This document shows positions 1 to 5,984 of a stretch of 56,315 bases of DNA, piece after piece (within the stretch, counting starts at the first letter, position 1; each line of letters begins with the position of its first letter). The notes below the pieces were generated by a model. It was not told the origin of the DNA and made no database searches. It saw only the letters and a list, made by a program, of their open reading frames with translations. The translations under genes and the position numbers were made by a program. The DNA comes from a virus: positions 1 to 56,315 of the IMG/VR virus record IMGVR_UViG_3300029309_000019, one strand, 5' to 3'.

Positions 1-295
1 CATCTGCACACTTGATGATAGTGAGATGTTGCTTACCATACCTTCTAGTGTACTCCTCACCCAAAGCCATCATGTGTAGCCAAAGCCACGTGTAGTGTTG
101 GGTACTCTCTCTAGTCCATATAGTAGAGGGGTGGTTGTAGTGCGCCTTTTTGTAAGGCACATGTTCCCCTCTACCATAGTGGTGGTGTGCAGTGCATAAC
201 ATCTGCGCACACTCTAGTATCATCTTGACTTTATGTTTGTCATAGAAGTATGATGCACACACCTCTGGGTCTTCGTGTAAATAAAATATGTTCAT
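1..295 (-). CDS. Conserved phage protein, N-terminal part (cut by window edge)
   Basis: The reading frame begins at the ATG at 295-293 and runs off the left edge, so only about 98 residues are visible. It opens MNIFYLHEDPEVCASYFYDK and continues with HKVKMILECAQMLCTAHHHY. I recognise this opening (an acidic DP step, then DKH-VKM-LE-AQ-L-TAH) as a family of unknown function common in marine phages. The window gives no catalytic assignment. It is the last visible gene of the minus-strand small-gene block: its start lies one base after the stop of the upstream gene (297-299), so it is probably translated from the same message. Confidence 0.75.
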   Translation of the reverse strand, partial: MNIFYLHEDPEVCASYFYDKHKVKMILECAQMLCTAHHHYGRGEHVPYKKAHYNHPSTIWTRESTQHYTWLWLHMMALGEEYTRRYGKQHLTIIKCAD

Positions 296-296
296 G

Positions 297-689
297 TTAA
301 TATAATTCTAGTTTACTGATATGTTCTACATGTTCATACCAATCGCCTTGTTCTGAATGTATTGCGCCATCTTCTCCCATGCAAACCATAAATGTTTTAG
401 AGTTTTCTCCCTGTCCTATTCCTTCGTTTAATTCAGAATAGTCAGATATAATTCTGTTCACTGCACTAACATCACGGTAAACATCATTCCATTTTAGGTG
501 GTCTCCAATCCATACAATCCAGTATTCTGTATTCTTTACTTTCATTCCAGAATCACTATACTCGATATACTCGTATGTCTTCTCATACCACTTAAAGCTA
601 TCTGTTAAATCGTGTTCCTCTAGAACTTTATCTATTACTTCTCGGTGGTCTTTTCTGACACCGAATATAACTTGACTTCTGTATCCCAT
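297..689 (-). CDS. Conserved hypothetical phage protein, 130 aa
   Basis: Acidic, soluble 130-residue protein starting MGYRSQVIFGV, an opening I have seen in small phage proteins of unknown role. It is rich in Tyr, Trp and Glu, and has no signal peptide, membrane segment or recognisable motif. It lies one base upstream of the partial gene at 1-295 and 3 bp downstream of the gene at 693-1010, so it belongs to the same minus-strand transcription unit. No function can be assigned. Confidence 0.7.
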   Translation of the reverse strand: MGYRSQVIFGVRKDHREVIDKVLEEHDLTDSFKWYEKTYEYIEYSDSGMKVKNTEYWIVWIGDHLKWNDVYRDVSAVNRIISDYSELNEGIGQGENSKTFMVCMGEDGAIHSEQGDWYEHVEHISKLELY

Positions 690-692
690 TGT

Positions 693-1010
693 TTAAAATA
701 TTTCCATCTTGGTTAATAATTCTTTTGTGTATTTAGCTACAAGTTTTTCTTTGTAGTTTTTAGCTAGGTCTTTTTGGTACTTAAGCTCCATTGATGAAGG
801 AGAACTAGAGGTAAAGTATTTACCTCTGTTTGCGACTAAATCTTTACTATAATCGCTAAAGTCATTGATGTAGTATATACGATTAGTACCATTTTCACCT
901 AAGTAGTTAGCTATTTCCTCGTGTATGAGAAACATTTCTTGTGCTTTTTGTTCAATGTAAGCATCAGCTTTTAGTTGTAATTGCTTGTCAATCTCGTTAG
1001 TTGTTTTCAT
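693..1010 (-). CDS. Hypothetical protein, 105 aa, helical
   Basis: Charged, probably largely helical protein (MKTTNEIDKQLQLKADAYIE at the N-terminus, Lys/Glu/Leu-rich C-terminus ending LTKMEIF). It has no membrane segment, cysteine cluster or recognised domain. It sits in the packed minus-strand block between the genes at 1029-1337 and 297-689. Coding assignment rests on length, compact spacing and lack of a competing frame. Function unknown. Confidence 0.65.
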   Translation of the reverse strand: MKTTNEIDKQLQLKADAYIEQKAQEMFLIHEEIANYLGENGTNRIYYINDFSDYSKDLVANRGKYFTSSSPSSMELKYQKDLAKNYKEKLVAKYTKELLTKMEIF

Positions 1011-1028
1011 TGTTATATTGTTTTTAGT

Positions 1029-1337
1029 TTATTGTCCATCATCTTCGTATTCTCCTAGCGCTATGTACTCTTTTCTTAGTTGCTCTAGTTGTTCGGATAC
1101 CTTTTCTTTGTTACCCTTGAGTCCAAAGTATTTCTTTGTATCGTTAAACTTCCAATGTCTATGTGGTTTCATTCCTGCTATAAATAGCTTGACATCTCTG
1201 ATAGATACCACTAGGTTATAGAAACCCTTGTGCATAGGGTTGCCATTCATAGATAGTATCGTATCATCTGAACAATCTGCAATGTATCTAGAGTTTTGCA
1301 CTGCATCTGTGTATGTTAATATCTTTTCTGTGTACAT
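1029..1337 (-). CDS. Hypothetical protein, 102 aa
   Basis: Soluble protein with a basic centre (AGMKPHRHWKFNDTKKYFGL, about residues 55-74) and an acidic tail ending GEYEDDGQ. The basic aromatic patch could contact nucleic acid, but no known fold is evident. It starts 2 bp downstream of the stop of the gene at 1340-1540, as expected for coupled translation. Function unknown. Confidence 0.65.
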   Translation of the reverse strand: MYTEKILTYTDAVQNSRYIADCSDDTILSMNGNPMHKGFYNLVVSIRDVKLFIAGMKPHRHWKFNDTKKYFGLKGNKEKVSEQLEQLRKEYIALGEYEDDGQ

Positions 1338-1339
1338 AG

Positions 1340-1540
1340 TTACGCTGATTTAATTGTTGTTAATAGGTTATCAATTCTTTTCTCTCTCTCTTCCATAGGC
1401 AAAGTATCCCAATCTTGTGGCTTGATTATGCCGTGCGTTGCGAATACAATACGCTCTCTGTTAGCTAGTTTCTGTTCTCTAGTTTCGCTAGCCATATCTG
1501 ACATAGCCATAAACATTTTCATAAAGTTAATCTGTTCCAT
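1340..1540 (-). CDS. Hypothetical small protein, 66 aa
   Basis: Small charged protein starting MEQINFMKMFMAMSDMASET and containing a GIIKPQDWDTLPMEEREKRI stretch followed by a short C-terminal helix. No membrane segment or motif allows a function call. Part of the minus-strand small-gene block, 26 bp downstream of the gene at 1567-1761. Confidence 0.6.
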   Translation of the reverse strand: MEQINFMKMFMAMSDMASETREQKLANRERIVFATHGIIKPQDWDTLPMEEREKRIDNLLTTIKSA

Positions 1541-1566
1541 TTTAGTTTAGTTTTAGTTGTTTATAA

Positions 1567-1761
1567 TTAAAGAGGTCTTACCTCTAGTTGTATTCTTATG
1601 TATTCATTTCCATTCTCATCTGTATCTACATCTGCTAGTGAGCAGTTCCATTGTCGTATGATGACAGGCATACTATCTAGCCACCTTGTATCTTTCTCAT
1701 ACGCAGGTACTTCAAAGCTACATAAATCATTTCCGTTGTAATCTTCTATAACTATCTTCAT
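1567..1761 (-). CDS. Hypothetical small acidic protein, 64 aa
   Basis: Acidic beta-rich-looking protein (MKIVIEDYNGNDLCSFEVPA at the start, EYIRIQLEVRPL at the end). Its ATG overlaps the TGA of the upstream gene (1758-1982) in an ATGA arrangement, which supports both genes and translational coupling. Function unknown. Confidence 0.65.
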   Translation of the reverse strand: MKIVIEDYNGNDLCSFEVPAYEKDTRWLDSMPVIIRQWNCSLADVDTDENGNEYIRIQLEVRPL

Positions 1762-1982
1762 AATTCCATTGCGTAATCCATTATTCTATCGTGCATTATA
1801 TCTGTATCAAAGAAGGCAAAATAGAAATCTGTTATATCTCTTCCATTAGCCAAGGCTTTGGTAATTGTTACGATAGTTTCTGATGGTTGCTCCCAAGTAG
1901 AAGGAGCGTAATAAAAGTCATACTCTATCTCTAGTATGTTATCGTTTATCTCTTCCGAGTATGTTCCTGTATGTGTTCTCAT
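1758..1982 (-). CDS. Hypothetical small acidic protein, 74 aa
   Basis: Acidic protein with several aromatic residues (EIEYDFYYAPSTWEQPSETI in the first half). No cysteines, no membrane segment and no recognised domain. Its stop overlaps the next start by 4 bp (ATGA at 1758-1761), and its start lies 1 bp from the stop of the upstream gene at 1984. Function unknown. Confidence 0.65.
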   Translation of the reverse strand: MRTHTGTYSEEINDNILEIEYDFYYAPSTWEQPSETIVTITKALANGRDITDFYFAFFDTDIMHDRIMDYAMEL

Positions 1983-1983
1983 G

Positions 1984-2250
1984 TCAGTCGTTGTATTGAT
2001 TGTAATAGTTAGTAAAATGTTCTACGATTGCTCTGCCTTCTCTAGTATGAAAGCCGTAGCTATGTGTGTACATACCATCTATGCTTTCGTTACCTAGTAC
2101 AAACCTCATCAGTGCATCAGCACTAGGTAGGTCGTCCCATAGGTAATCTAGTTCGTTACACGCTTCTGCTATCGCTTGTGTGTTGTGTCTAGGTTCTTCT
2201 CCTAGTTCTTTGATGTAGTCCTCTACATCATACTTTGTTAACTCGTTCAT
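1984..2250 (-). CDS. Hypothetical acidic protein, 88 aa (start revised to 2250)
   Basis: The frame is open upstream to an ATG at 2322, but the internal ATG at 2250 (MNELTKYDVEDYIKELGEEP) is the better start. The upstream 24 codons are covered in another frame by a small membrane-protein gene (2253-2363) whose TAG ends just 2 bp before this ATG. The 88-aa product is acidic and helical, with an aromatic C-terminus (HFTNYYNQYND). No domain recognised. Function unknown. Confidence 0.6.
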   Translation of the reverse strand: MNELTKYDVEDYIKELGEEPRHNTQAIAEACNELDYLWDDLPSADALMRFVLGNESIDGMYTHSYGFHTREGRAIVEHFTNYYNQYND

Positions 2251-2252
2251 AT

Positions 2253-2363
2253 CTAGTTGTTTATCAAGTTGAAAATTATCATTGTTATCATTACGAGAAA
2301 CCCTAGGTACATCACTGCGCACTCTAGGATTTCTATTCTTGCTCTCTTCTTACTCTTCTTCAT
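2253..2363 (-). CDS. Small membrane protein, 36 aa
   Basis: A 36-residue frame with a basic N-terminus (MKKSKKRARIE) followed by one hydrophobic span (AVMYLGFLVMITMIIFNLI). This gives a classic positive-inside, single-pass inner-membrane topology. Its ATG overlaps the TGA of the gene at 2360-2596 (ATGA, 2360-2363), and its TAG ends 2 bp before the next start at 2250. That double coupling is the main reason to call it over the alternative N-terminal extension of the downstream gene. Possible roles for such peptides include holin-like or host-envelope effects. None is shown here. Confidence 0.65.
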   Translation of the reverse strand: MKKSKKRARIEILECAVMYLGFLVMITMIIFNLINN

Positions 2364-2596
2364 AATACATATTCTTTAAAGAATCTATCTACTATTACCA
2401 TAGCATTCATTCTAGCGTAATACTCTTGTTGCGTTAGAGTACCCGTTCTTTGTGGGCTAGGTAGTGCTATCTCCTTCTCAAGTAGTTGCTTTGTACTACC
2501 CTCTAGGTGTTCGTACTTTATGGTATACTCATCATATCCCATTAGTATTCTTCTAGTAATTGTCTCAATCAATTCATTCTTTTTATTCCAATCCAT
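2360..2596 (-). CDS. Hypothetical protein, 78 aa
   Basis: Charged helical protein starting MDWNKKNELIETITRRILMG. No recognised domain. It ends in an ATGA overlap with the small membrane-protein gene at 2253-2363 and follows the 27-aa membrane peptide gene at 2601-2684 by 4 bp. Function unknown. Confidence 0.65.
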   Translation of the reverse strand: MDWNKKNELIETITRRILMGYDEYTIKYEHLEGSTKQLLEKEIALPSPQRTGTLTQQEYYARMNAMVIVDRFFKEYVL

Positions 2597-2600
2597 AATT

Positions 2601-2684
2601 CTATTTATCTTGGTTAATATATCTTAATAAAAATACTACGAAGTAGTATATGATTAGGTAAACTGCTAGGTCTATCGGTGTCAT
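2601..2684 (-). CDS. Tiny single-pass membrane peptide, 27 aa
   Basis: A 27-codon frame, MTPIDLAVYLIIYYFVVFLL then RYINQDK: a single hydrophobic span of about 18 residues with a positively charged C-terminal end. It fills the otherwise unexplained gap between the genes at 2688-3041 and 2360-2596, with 3 and 4 bp spacing, which matches the packing of the block. No start-site signal beyond the ATG is visible. Function unknown. Confidence 0.5.
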   Translation of the reverse strand: MTPIDLAVYLIIYYFVVFLLRYINQDK

Positions 2685-2687
2685 ATC

Positions 2688-3041
2688 TTAGAAATTTATC
2701 CATTCGGCACCTACCTTTACTACCTTTACTTCCTCTTCAGTATACATCACTTCTTCTTGGTGAAAGTTTTTCTTGATGTAGTTGCATAAGCTAGATAGTT
2801 TATCGGGCTTTACACCATCTGTGATTAGTGTTAGTCGGTAGCTATCTTCTTCTACCATTACCCAAGCGTTTGGATGGATTTTATTACCCGTATCAGGATG
2901 TTTCCACCCACCTTGTATCTTTTGTAGTGAGTAGCCACCGAAGGTATCGCATACTAATTCTAGTACATTCTCTAGATGTACTTGTTCTGCATTGTCTGTG
3001 TGTTTGCCACTTATGGCAAAATAAATTTCATATCTTATCAT
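2688..3041 (-). CDS. Conserved hypothetical protein, 117 aa
   Basis: Soluble alpha/beta protein starting MIRYEIYFAISGKHTDNAEQ. The central FGGYS...GGWKHPDTG segment resembles small proteins with an FGG(Y/F)T...G.W signature seen in phages and bacteria. I give that as a resemblance only. No membrane segment. It begins 12 bp after the gene at 3053-3355 and is followed by the 27-aa membrane peptide. Confidence 0.65.
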   Translation of the reverse strand: MIRYEIYFAISGKHTDNAEQVHLENVLELVCDTFGGYSLQKIQGGWKHPDTGNKIHPNAWVMVEEDSYRLTLITDGVKPDKLSSLCNYIKKNFHQEEVMYTEEEVKVVKVGAEWINF

Positions 3042-3052
3042 ATCTAGTTTTT

Positions 3053-3355
3053 TTAGTGTACAACAATATTTACTTCGTACCAGTTATCGCTATCGTATTG
3101 TATCTTGAATGTTATGTCAAACCAATGGTGTTCTTTATCCCATTCACAAGAGTACTCCTCTATGTAGGAAAATTTACTTATGGCATCTATCTTTTGCATT
3201 AGTTCTGAGAATGTAAGAGTCTTCCTTCTACTTGACCATTGAAGTCGTATGTCTTTATTAATGGAGGTATGGAAGAAGTCATCTAGCGTTAGGCGTAGTT
3301 CATCTTGTAGCATTCCATCGAGGTGTACTAATTTGTTCAGTATTGTCGGTTTCAT
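3053..3355 (-). CDS. Hypothetical protein, 100 aa
   Basis: Soluble protein starting MKPTILNKLVHLDGMLQDEL, with an RRKTLTFSEL centre and a beta-rich aromatic end (WFDITFKIQYDSDNWYEVNI). No recognised domain. Tightly spaced with both neighbours in the minus-strand block. Function unknown. Confidence 0.65.
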   Translation of the reverse strand: MKPTILNKLVHLDGMLQDELRLTLDDFFHTSINKDIRLQWSSRRKTLTFSELMQKIDAISKFSYIEEYSCEWDKEHHWFDITFKIQYDSDNWYEVNIVVH

Positions 3356-3357
3356 AT

Positions 3358-3447
3358 CTAGTATTTTTTCTTGTTAATTACTCGGTAGGCATTAGCTTTT
3401 GCTCTAGCTACCTCTCTCTTTACTTTAATAGTTCTAAATGTACTCAT
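3358..3447 (-). CDS. Tiny basic peptide, 29 aa
   Basis: MSTFRTIKVKREVARAKANA then YRVINKKKY: a very basic (9 Lys/Arg) helical peptide in the gap between two genes, 2 bp from the downstream start at 3355. It is preceded by an AT-rich leader. Its basic character resembles the mini-proteins encoded at 5051-6792. Function unknown. The coding call rests on spacing and composition. Confidence 0.5.
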   Translation of the reverse strand: MSTFRTIKVKREVARAKANAYRVINKKKY

Positions 3448-3466
3448 GATATAATTTTTTTAAGTT

Positions 3467-3598
3467 TTATTTAACTAATGTTATTTTATTGTCCTCAAAT
3501 TCTCTATATAGTATATCTGCAACACGATAAACCATATCTAAATCGCTACCTACTATATCTATTGCTAAATTATAGCAATACTTTTCTAATTCATTCAT
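3467..3598 (-). CDS. Small acidic protein, 43 aa
   Basis: MNELEKYCYNLAIDIVGSDL and a further 23 residues ending DNKITLVK. Acidic and helical, one cysteine, no motif. Its ATG overlaps the TGA of the gene at 3595-3699 (ATGA). Two ATGs lie close together at the 5' end (3598 and 3594 in other frames), but only the 3598 start gives a long frame. Function unknown. Confidence 0.5.
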   Translation of the reverse strand: MNELEKYCYNLAIDIVGSDLDMVYRVADILYREFEDNKITLVK

Positions 3599-3699
3599 AG
3601 TTTTATTAGTTTTAAGTTACAGACTAGGGGAATGTTACCTGTGTAGCTCTTATGTCTACCATATTCGTTATCCCCTAGTTTCGACCTATTAGGTCTCAT
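3595..3699 (-). CDS. Tiny basic protein, 34 aa
   Basis: MRPNRSKLGDNEYGRHKSYT followed by 14 residues ending LKLIKL. Basic peptide filling the gap between the genes at 3710-3922 and 3467-3598, with a 4-bp ATGA overlap to the latter. No motif. Called on position and composition only. Confidence 0.4.
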   Translation of the reverse strand: MRPNRSKLGDNEYGRHKSYTGNIPLVCNLKLIKL

Positions 3700-3709
3700 C
3701 AGTATAACT

Positions 3710-3922
3710 CTAGCAAGACACTTCTGTCTTCTCTACGGCAAACCTAGAGATGCTATAAGCATAAGCTAGGGAGTACTTGTGTTCCTCGATAGCTTCTTCT
3801 AGTTCCATAGCTTCTTGAAACTCTGGGTTTACTCGGTAGTTGTTGATTACTCTCTTGTTAACACCTAGTTGAATAGCTTCGTTTACTAGGTCTAAGTCGA
3901 ATGATAATACTGCATTTGTCAT
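3710..3922 (-). CDS. Hypothetical protein, 70 aa; first gene of the left block
   Basis: Acidic helical protein, MTNAVLSFDLDLVNEAIQLG at the N-terminus, with an ELEEAIEEHKYSLAYAYS stretch. It is the 5'-most gene of the minus-strand block that runs off the left edge. The leader (3923-3950) is AT-rich, and I found no convincing Bacteroidota promoter directly upstream. The nearest TAnnTTTG on this strand is TAGGTTTG at 4251-4244, without a -33 match. Function unknown. Confidence 0.65.
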   Translation of the reverse strand: MTNAVLSFDLDLVNEAIQLGVNKRVINNYRVNPEFQEAMELEEAIEEHKYSLAYAYSISRFAVEKTEVSC

Positions 3923-3951
3923 GATTGAAAAATTTAAAGTTAGTGGTGGAC

Positions 3952-4406
3952 AAGGGTATCGCTCCCTTCGGATATGCTAGTACGACATCTCTAGTAGAGA
4001 CCTAGCAACGGACAAGTTATCCGTAGTCATTCTAGTCCACCTAGAATACCTAGTCGATTTTTGGAGTGCTACCTTTGGCTAACCTAGTAGGAGCGTAGTT
4101 TGTCTGACCTAGCAGAACACCTAGAGGATACCCTCTAGTTACTTGCTGACAAGTCGCTCGTTCCTAGTGATACGGCCATTGGCATTTCACACAATGTATC
4201 GTTAATCGAGAACGCATTCGTATTTCTATCTAGTGTAGGTGGTCAAACCTAGTGTTATCTAGTAATACTCAGACGCTAATCTACATGCTCTCTAGTCGTT
4301 ATCTAGCCGATTGTCTCTCAACCTCGAGTGGTAACCTAGTAGCTAGGAGGTGGCACTCTTGATATGGTTCTAGCATATCTCTAGAGGTGGCTAGGGGTAT
4401 CCCTAG
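3952..4406. repeat. Cluster of short hairpins with CTAG in the stems
   Basis: Perfect stems read directly from the sequence: AAGGG/CCCTT (3953-3957, 3965-3969, approximate ends), GCTAG/CTAGC (3976-3980, 4002-4006), ACGGA/TCCGT (4008-4012, 4020-4024), ATTCTAG/CTAGAAT (4029-4035, 4041-4047), CTAGAGG/CCTCTAG with a 4-base loop (4121-4138), TAGGT/ACCTA (4236-4240, 4247-4251), CCTAG/CTAGG (4335-4347), TCTAG/CTAGA (4369-4373, 4381-4385) and CTAGGG/CCCTAG with loop GTAT (4391-4406). CTAG is self-complementary, so some 4-bp pairings are expected by chance. The 6-7 bp stems go beyond that. Confidence 0.6.
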
Positions 4407-4932
4407 GGGTAATCAAGGTCTTCTAGATAGGACAGGAGGTACACTTGATTAGCGTGTTTTCAGTATGTCAGGTGCTAGTGTTAGTAGCTTGTCGGTTGCT
4501 CGTTTGCTGTCGACACCTCAAACACACAAAAACAAATCGTAATTACCAAATTACTAGAGAAGAAAGGGGGGTACACAAAACGATTTGAGGGGGTGGCCTA
4601 GGTTAAACTTTGTAATATACTAGATGGGGTGTAGGGGTTAGCACACAACAAAACACTTGCGCAAACCATCAGAAACCTATCGAGAGCCACAGATAGTTCA
4701 CTAGAACGCACTAGATGGGGGCTAGAGAGGGGGGAGGGGGTGGCCACGGAGCGCACGAGTTACCACTAGAGAAAGATAACTAGCGCTGACTAGATAAGAC
4801 CCCACCCCGTTGGGACATTCGGTTTGGGTATTGTAATGTAGGTGTACACACGCATGCATAAACCCCCACCCCAGAACTGTGTGCGCCAATACAGCAAGAC
4901 ACCACATACAGTAGTTAGGTATATATAGGCAT

Positions 4933-4972
4933 AAAAAAAGGCTAACTCACTGTGTTATAGTCAGTTAACCTT
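4933..4972 (-). terminator. Rho-independent terminator ending the minus-strand mini-protein operon
   Basis: On the minus strand a stem of AAGGTTAACT pairing with AGTTAGCCTT (one mismatch) is followed by a run of seven T residues (plus-strand A tract 4933-4939). It lies downstream of the last mini-protein gene (5051-5299) and the triple 22-bp repeat, so it plausibly closes the 8300-to-5051 transcription unit. Confidence 0.65.
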
Positions 4973-4988
4973 ATTATTTAGTATTATT

Positions 4989-5054
4989 AGTGTAATGTGG
5001 TTACACTTGTAGTGTAATGAGAGTACGCTTGTAGTGTAATGTGGTTACACTTAT
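4989..5054. repeat. Three tandem 22-bp repeats containing an inverted repeat
   Basis: Units at 4989-5010, 5011-5032 and 5033-5054. Units 1 and 3 read AGTGTAATGTGGTTACACTT plus two bases (GT or AT), so they differ at one position, and each contains the dyad GTGTAA-TGTGG-TTACAC. Unit 2 keeps the frame but its dyad is degraded (TGAGAGTACGC in place of TGTGGTTACAC). The array overlaps the last codons of the gene at 5051-5299 and precedes its terminator. Tandem dyads of this size are typical of protein-binding sites (repressor operators or replication iterons). The role here is inference. Confidence 0.7.
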
Positions 5055-5299
5055 GACTTCTTAGAACGTACTTTAGCTTTCTTTGTGTTAGCAACGAATT
5101 GTTTACCCTTGCTACCGCCTGCTTTTTTCTTTCTGGCAGTCTTAGCACGCTCTGCTTTTGACAAGCTCCTTGCTTTTGATAATGGCAAACATCGGTCAGG
5201 ATTCTTTTTGTTCTTGCTTGTACCGCACTCACCTTTGATTGAGCCGTCTGTACCTATTCTAACCCACCTTTGTTTGAGCCATTTCTTTAATTCACCCAT
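5051..5299 (-). CDS. Basic phage protein, DUF5872-like, 82 aa
   Basis: Starts MGELKKWLKQRWVRIGTDGS and continues with a KGECGTSKNKKNPDRCLPLSK-type core followed by an Ala/Lys/Arg-rich tail ending VRSKKS. The K(W/F)..KWV.IG...CG.S.....P.C.P..KA..(M/L)SK..R..A pattern is the one I know from small basic proteins of marine phages and giant viruses (DUF5872-like, from memory). Two cysteines in the core could bind metal. Last gene of the mini-protein operon. Its ATG overlaps the previous stop by one base (TAATG). The function of the family is unknown. Confidence 0.75.
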   Translation of the reverse strand: MGELKKWLKQRWVRIGTDGSIKGECGTSKNKKNPDRCLPLSKARSLSKAERAKTARKKKAGGSKGKQFVANTKKAKVRSKKS

Positions 5300-5427
5300 T
5301 ATTTTCTACCCTTTTTCTTTTTACCACCGTTTCTCTTTAGTGCTCTAAAGTCTGCAGCTGTTATCTTATTAAATGGTGGTGCTGCTTTTGCGATGCGCAT
5401 CTGCGCTGGTGTCATTTTTTTTGCCAT
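5299..5427 (-). CDS. Basic mini-protein, 42 aa
   Basis: MAKKMTPAQMRIAKAAPPFN, then a KITAADFRALKRN segment and a GGKKKKGRK tail. A small helical body carries a lysine/glycine tail. It starts 2 bp after the stop of the gene at 5430-5501 and overlaps the next start by 1 bp (TAATG). I recognise this 'KMTPAQM.IAK.A.P...IT..DF..L' type from marine phage genomes but know no function. Confidence 0.65.
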   Translation of the reverse strand: MAKKMTPAQMRIAKAAPPFNKITAADFRALKRNGGKKKKGRK

Positions 5428-5429
5428 AA

Positions 5430-5501
5430 TTATTTTCTACCTTTCATACCCTTACTAATTCTAGTAGAGGTTTTTTTCTTTTTAAGTTTCTTTTTCATCA
5501 T
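5430..5501 (-). CDS. Poly-basic mini-protein, 23 aa
   Basis: MMKKKLKKKKTSTRISKGMK followed by GRK: 12 of 23 residues are Lys or Arg. Two consecutive in-frame ATGs (5501 and 5498). The first overlaps the upstream TGA in ATGATG. Called because it sits exactly in register with the coupled chain of mini-genes on both sides. Function unknown. Confidence 0.5.
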   Translation of the reverse strand: MMKKKLKKKKTSTRISKGMKGRK

Positions 5502-5623
5502 TTCTTTTTCTTTTTAGGTGTCATTGATTTTAACATTTTGTCAATACGCACTGCTTGTGATTTATGCATTGCAGATGCTTTTCTTAACTCTCCTGCAATT
5601 TTTCTTAGTTTAGATTTGTCCAT
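5498..5623 (-). CDS. Basic mini-protein, 41 aa
   Basis: MDKSKLRKIAGELRKASAMH followed by KSQAVRIDKMLKSM and a TPKKKKK tail. A predicted amphipathic helix carries a poly-lysine tail, the same body-plus-tail plan as its neighbours. It overlaps the next gene by 4 bp (ATGA) and the previous stop by 1 bp (TAATG). Function unknown. Confidence 0.6.
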   Translation of the reverse strand: MDKSKLRKIAGELRKASAMHKSQAVRIDKMLKSMTPKKKKK

Positions 5624-5781
5624 TACTTTTTCTTTCTTTTAGAGCCCTTTGCATAGTTTGGGTCTTTGCAATACTTAGAAGCTGCCAAATTTGCATATGC
5701 GCTTGGATACTTATCAAACGTACGCTTAGCCCATGCTATACCAGCAGGACAGATTTTATTTGATTTCTTTTTCTTTGCCAT
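5623..5781 (-). CDS. Basic mini-protein of a conserved phage family, 52 aa
   Basis: MAKKKKSNKICPAGIAWAKR, then a TFDKYPSAYANLAASKYCKD core and a KGSKRKKK tail. The CP.GI.WAK..F..YPSAYAN..ASK.CKDP.YAK pattern is widespread in marine phages, with no known function to my knowledge. Two conserved cysteines. One-base overlaps (TAATG) with both neighbours indicate coupled translation. Confidence 0.7.
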   Translation of the reverse strand: MAKKKKSNKICPAGIAWAKRTFDKYPSAYANLAASKYCKDPNYAKGSKRKKK

Positions 5782-5969
5782 TATTTTTTCTTTTTAGCTT
5801 TTGGCTTAGCCTTAGCTTTCGCTGTCTTAGATAATTCATTAAAGTGATACAGTCTTACACTAGTTGCTGTATGTGATTTGTTAGTATGTAAAGTACCATT
5901 AGGCATTTTATGCATATTACCTTTCCACTCTTTACCATTTCTAGTGTAATGTTTTACTCCTTTTCCCAT
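5781..5969 (-). CDS. Basic mini-protein, 62 aa
   Basis: MGKGVKHYTRNGKEWKGNMH, a middle part with MPNGTLHTNKSHTATS, and a C-terminal KAKAKPKAKKKK tail. The 'VKHYT.dGk.wkG..HKM.nG.lHt...HT..S..L.H..eL' pattern recurs in phage genomes. Function unknown. The lysine/alanine tail resembles histone H1-like tails in composition only. Coupled to the gene at 5623-5781 by a one-base overlap. Confidence 0.7.
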   Translation of the reverse strand: MGKGVKHYTRNGKEWKGNMHKMPNGTLHTNKSHTATSVRLYHFNELSKTAKAKAKPKAKKKK

Positions 5970-5984
5970 GATTATTTTTTTTTA

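Larger units (their letters stand above)
3923..4986. other. Gene-free, CTAG-rich intergenic region
   Basis: About 1.06 kb between two minus-strand transcription units with no credible coding frame. It is visibly more GC-rich than the rest of the window. CTAG occurs about 33 times between 3961 and 4800 by hand count, against 2 in the 1.5-kb capsid gene. The left part (3950-4410) is a run of short hairpins, listed separately. The right part (4560-4910) contains long G runs on the plus strand. No tRNA, T-loop signature or repeat array of CRISPR type was seen. It could hold a structured RNA, a replication origin or regulatory region. Nothing here decides between them. Confidence 0.7.

Noticed and set aside
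4722-4907. 61-codon frame on the minus strand in the gene-free region
   Set aside because: No coupling with neighbours, Cys/His/Leu-rich low-quality translation, lies over the G-run tract and CTAG-rich DNA. Judged chance.
3923-4986. tRNA genes in the gene-free region
   Set aside because: No T-loop (GTTCRA) plus acceptor-stem combination was found on either strand.
4989-5054. CRISPR array
   Set aside because: Repeats are directly adjacent 22-bp units without spacers, and no cas genes are present.
4987-5232. 81-codon minus-strand frame overlapping the 5051-5299 gene
   Set aside because: Shadow of the DUF5872-like gene in another frame. The 5051-5299 frame carries the recognisable protein.
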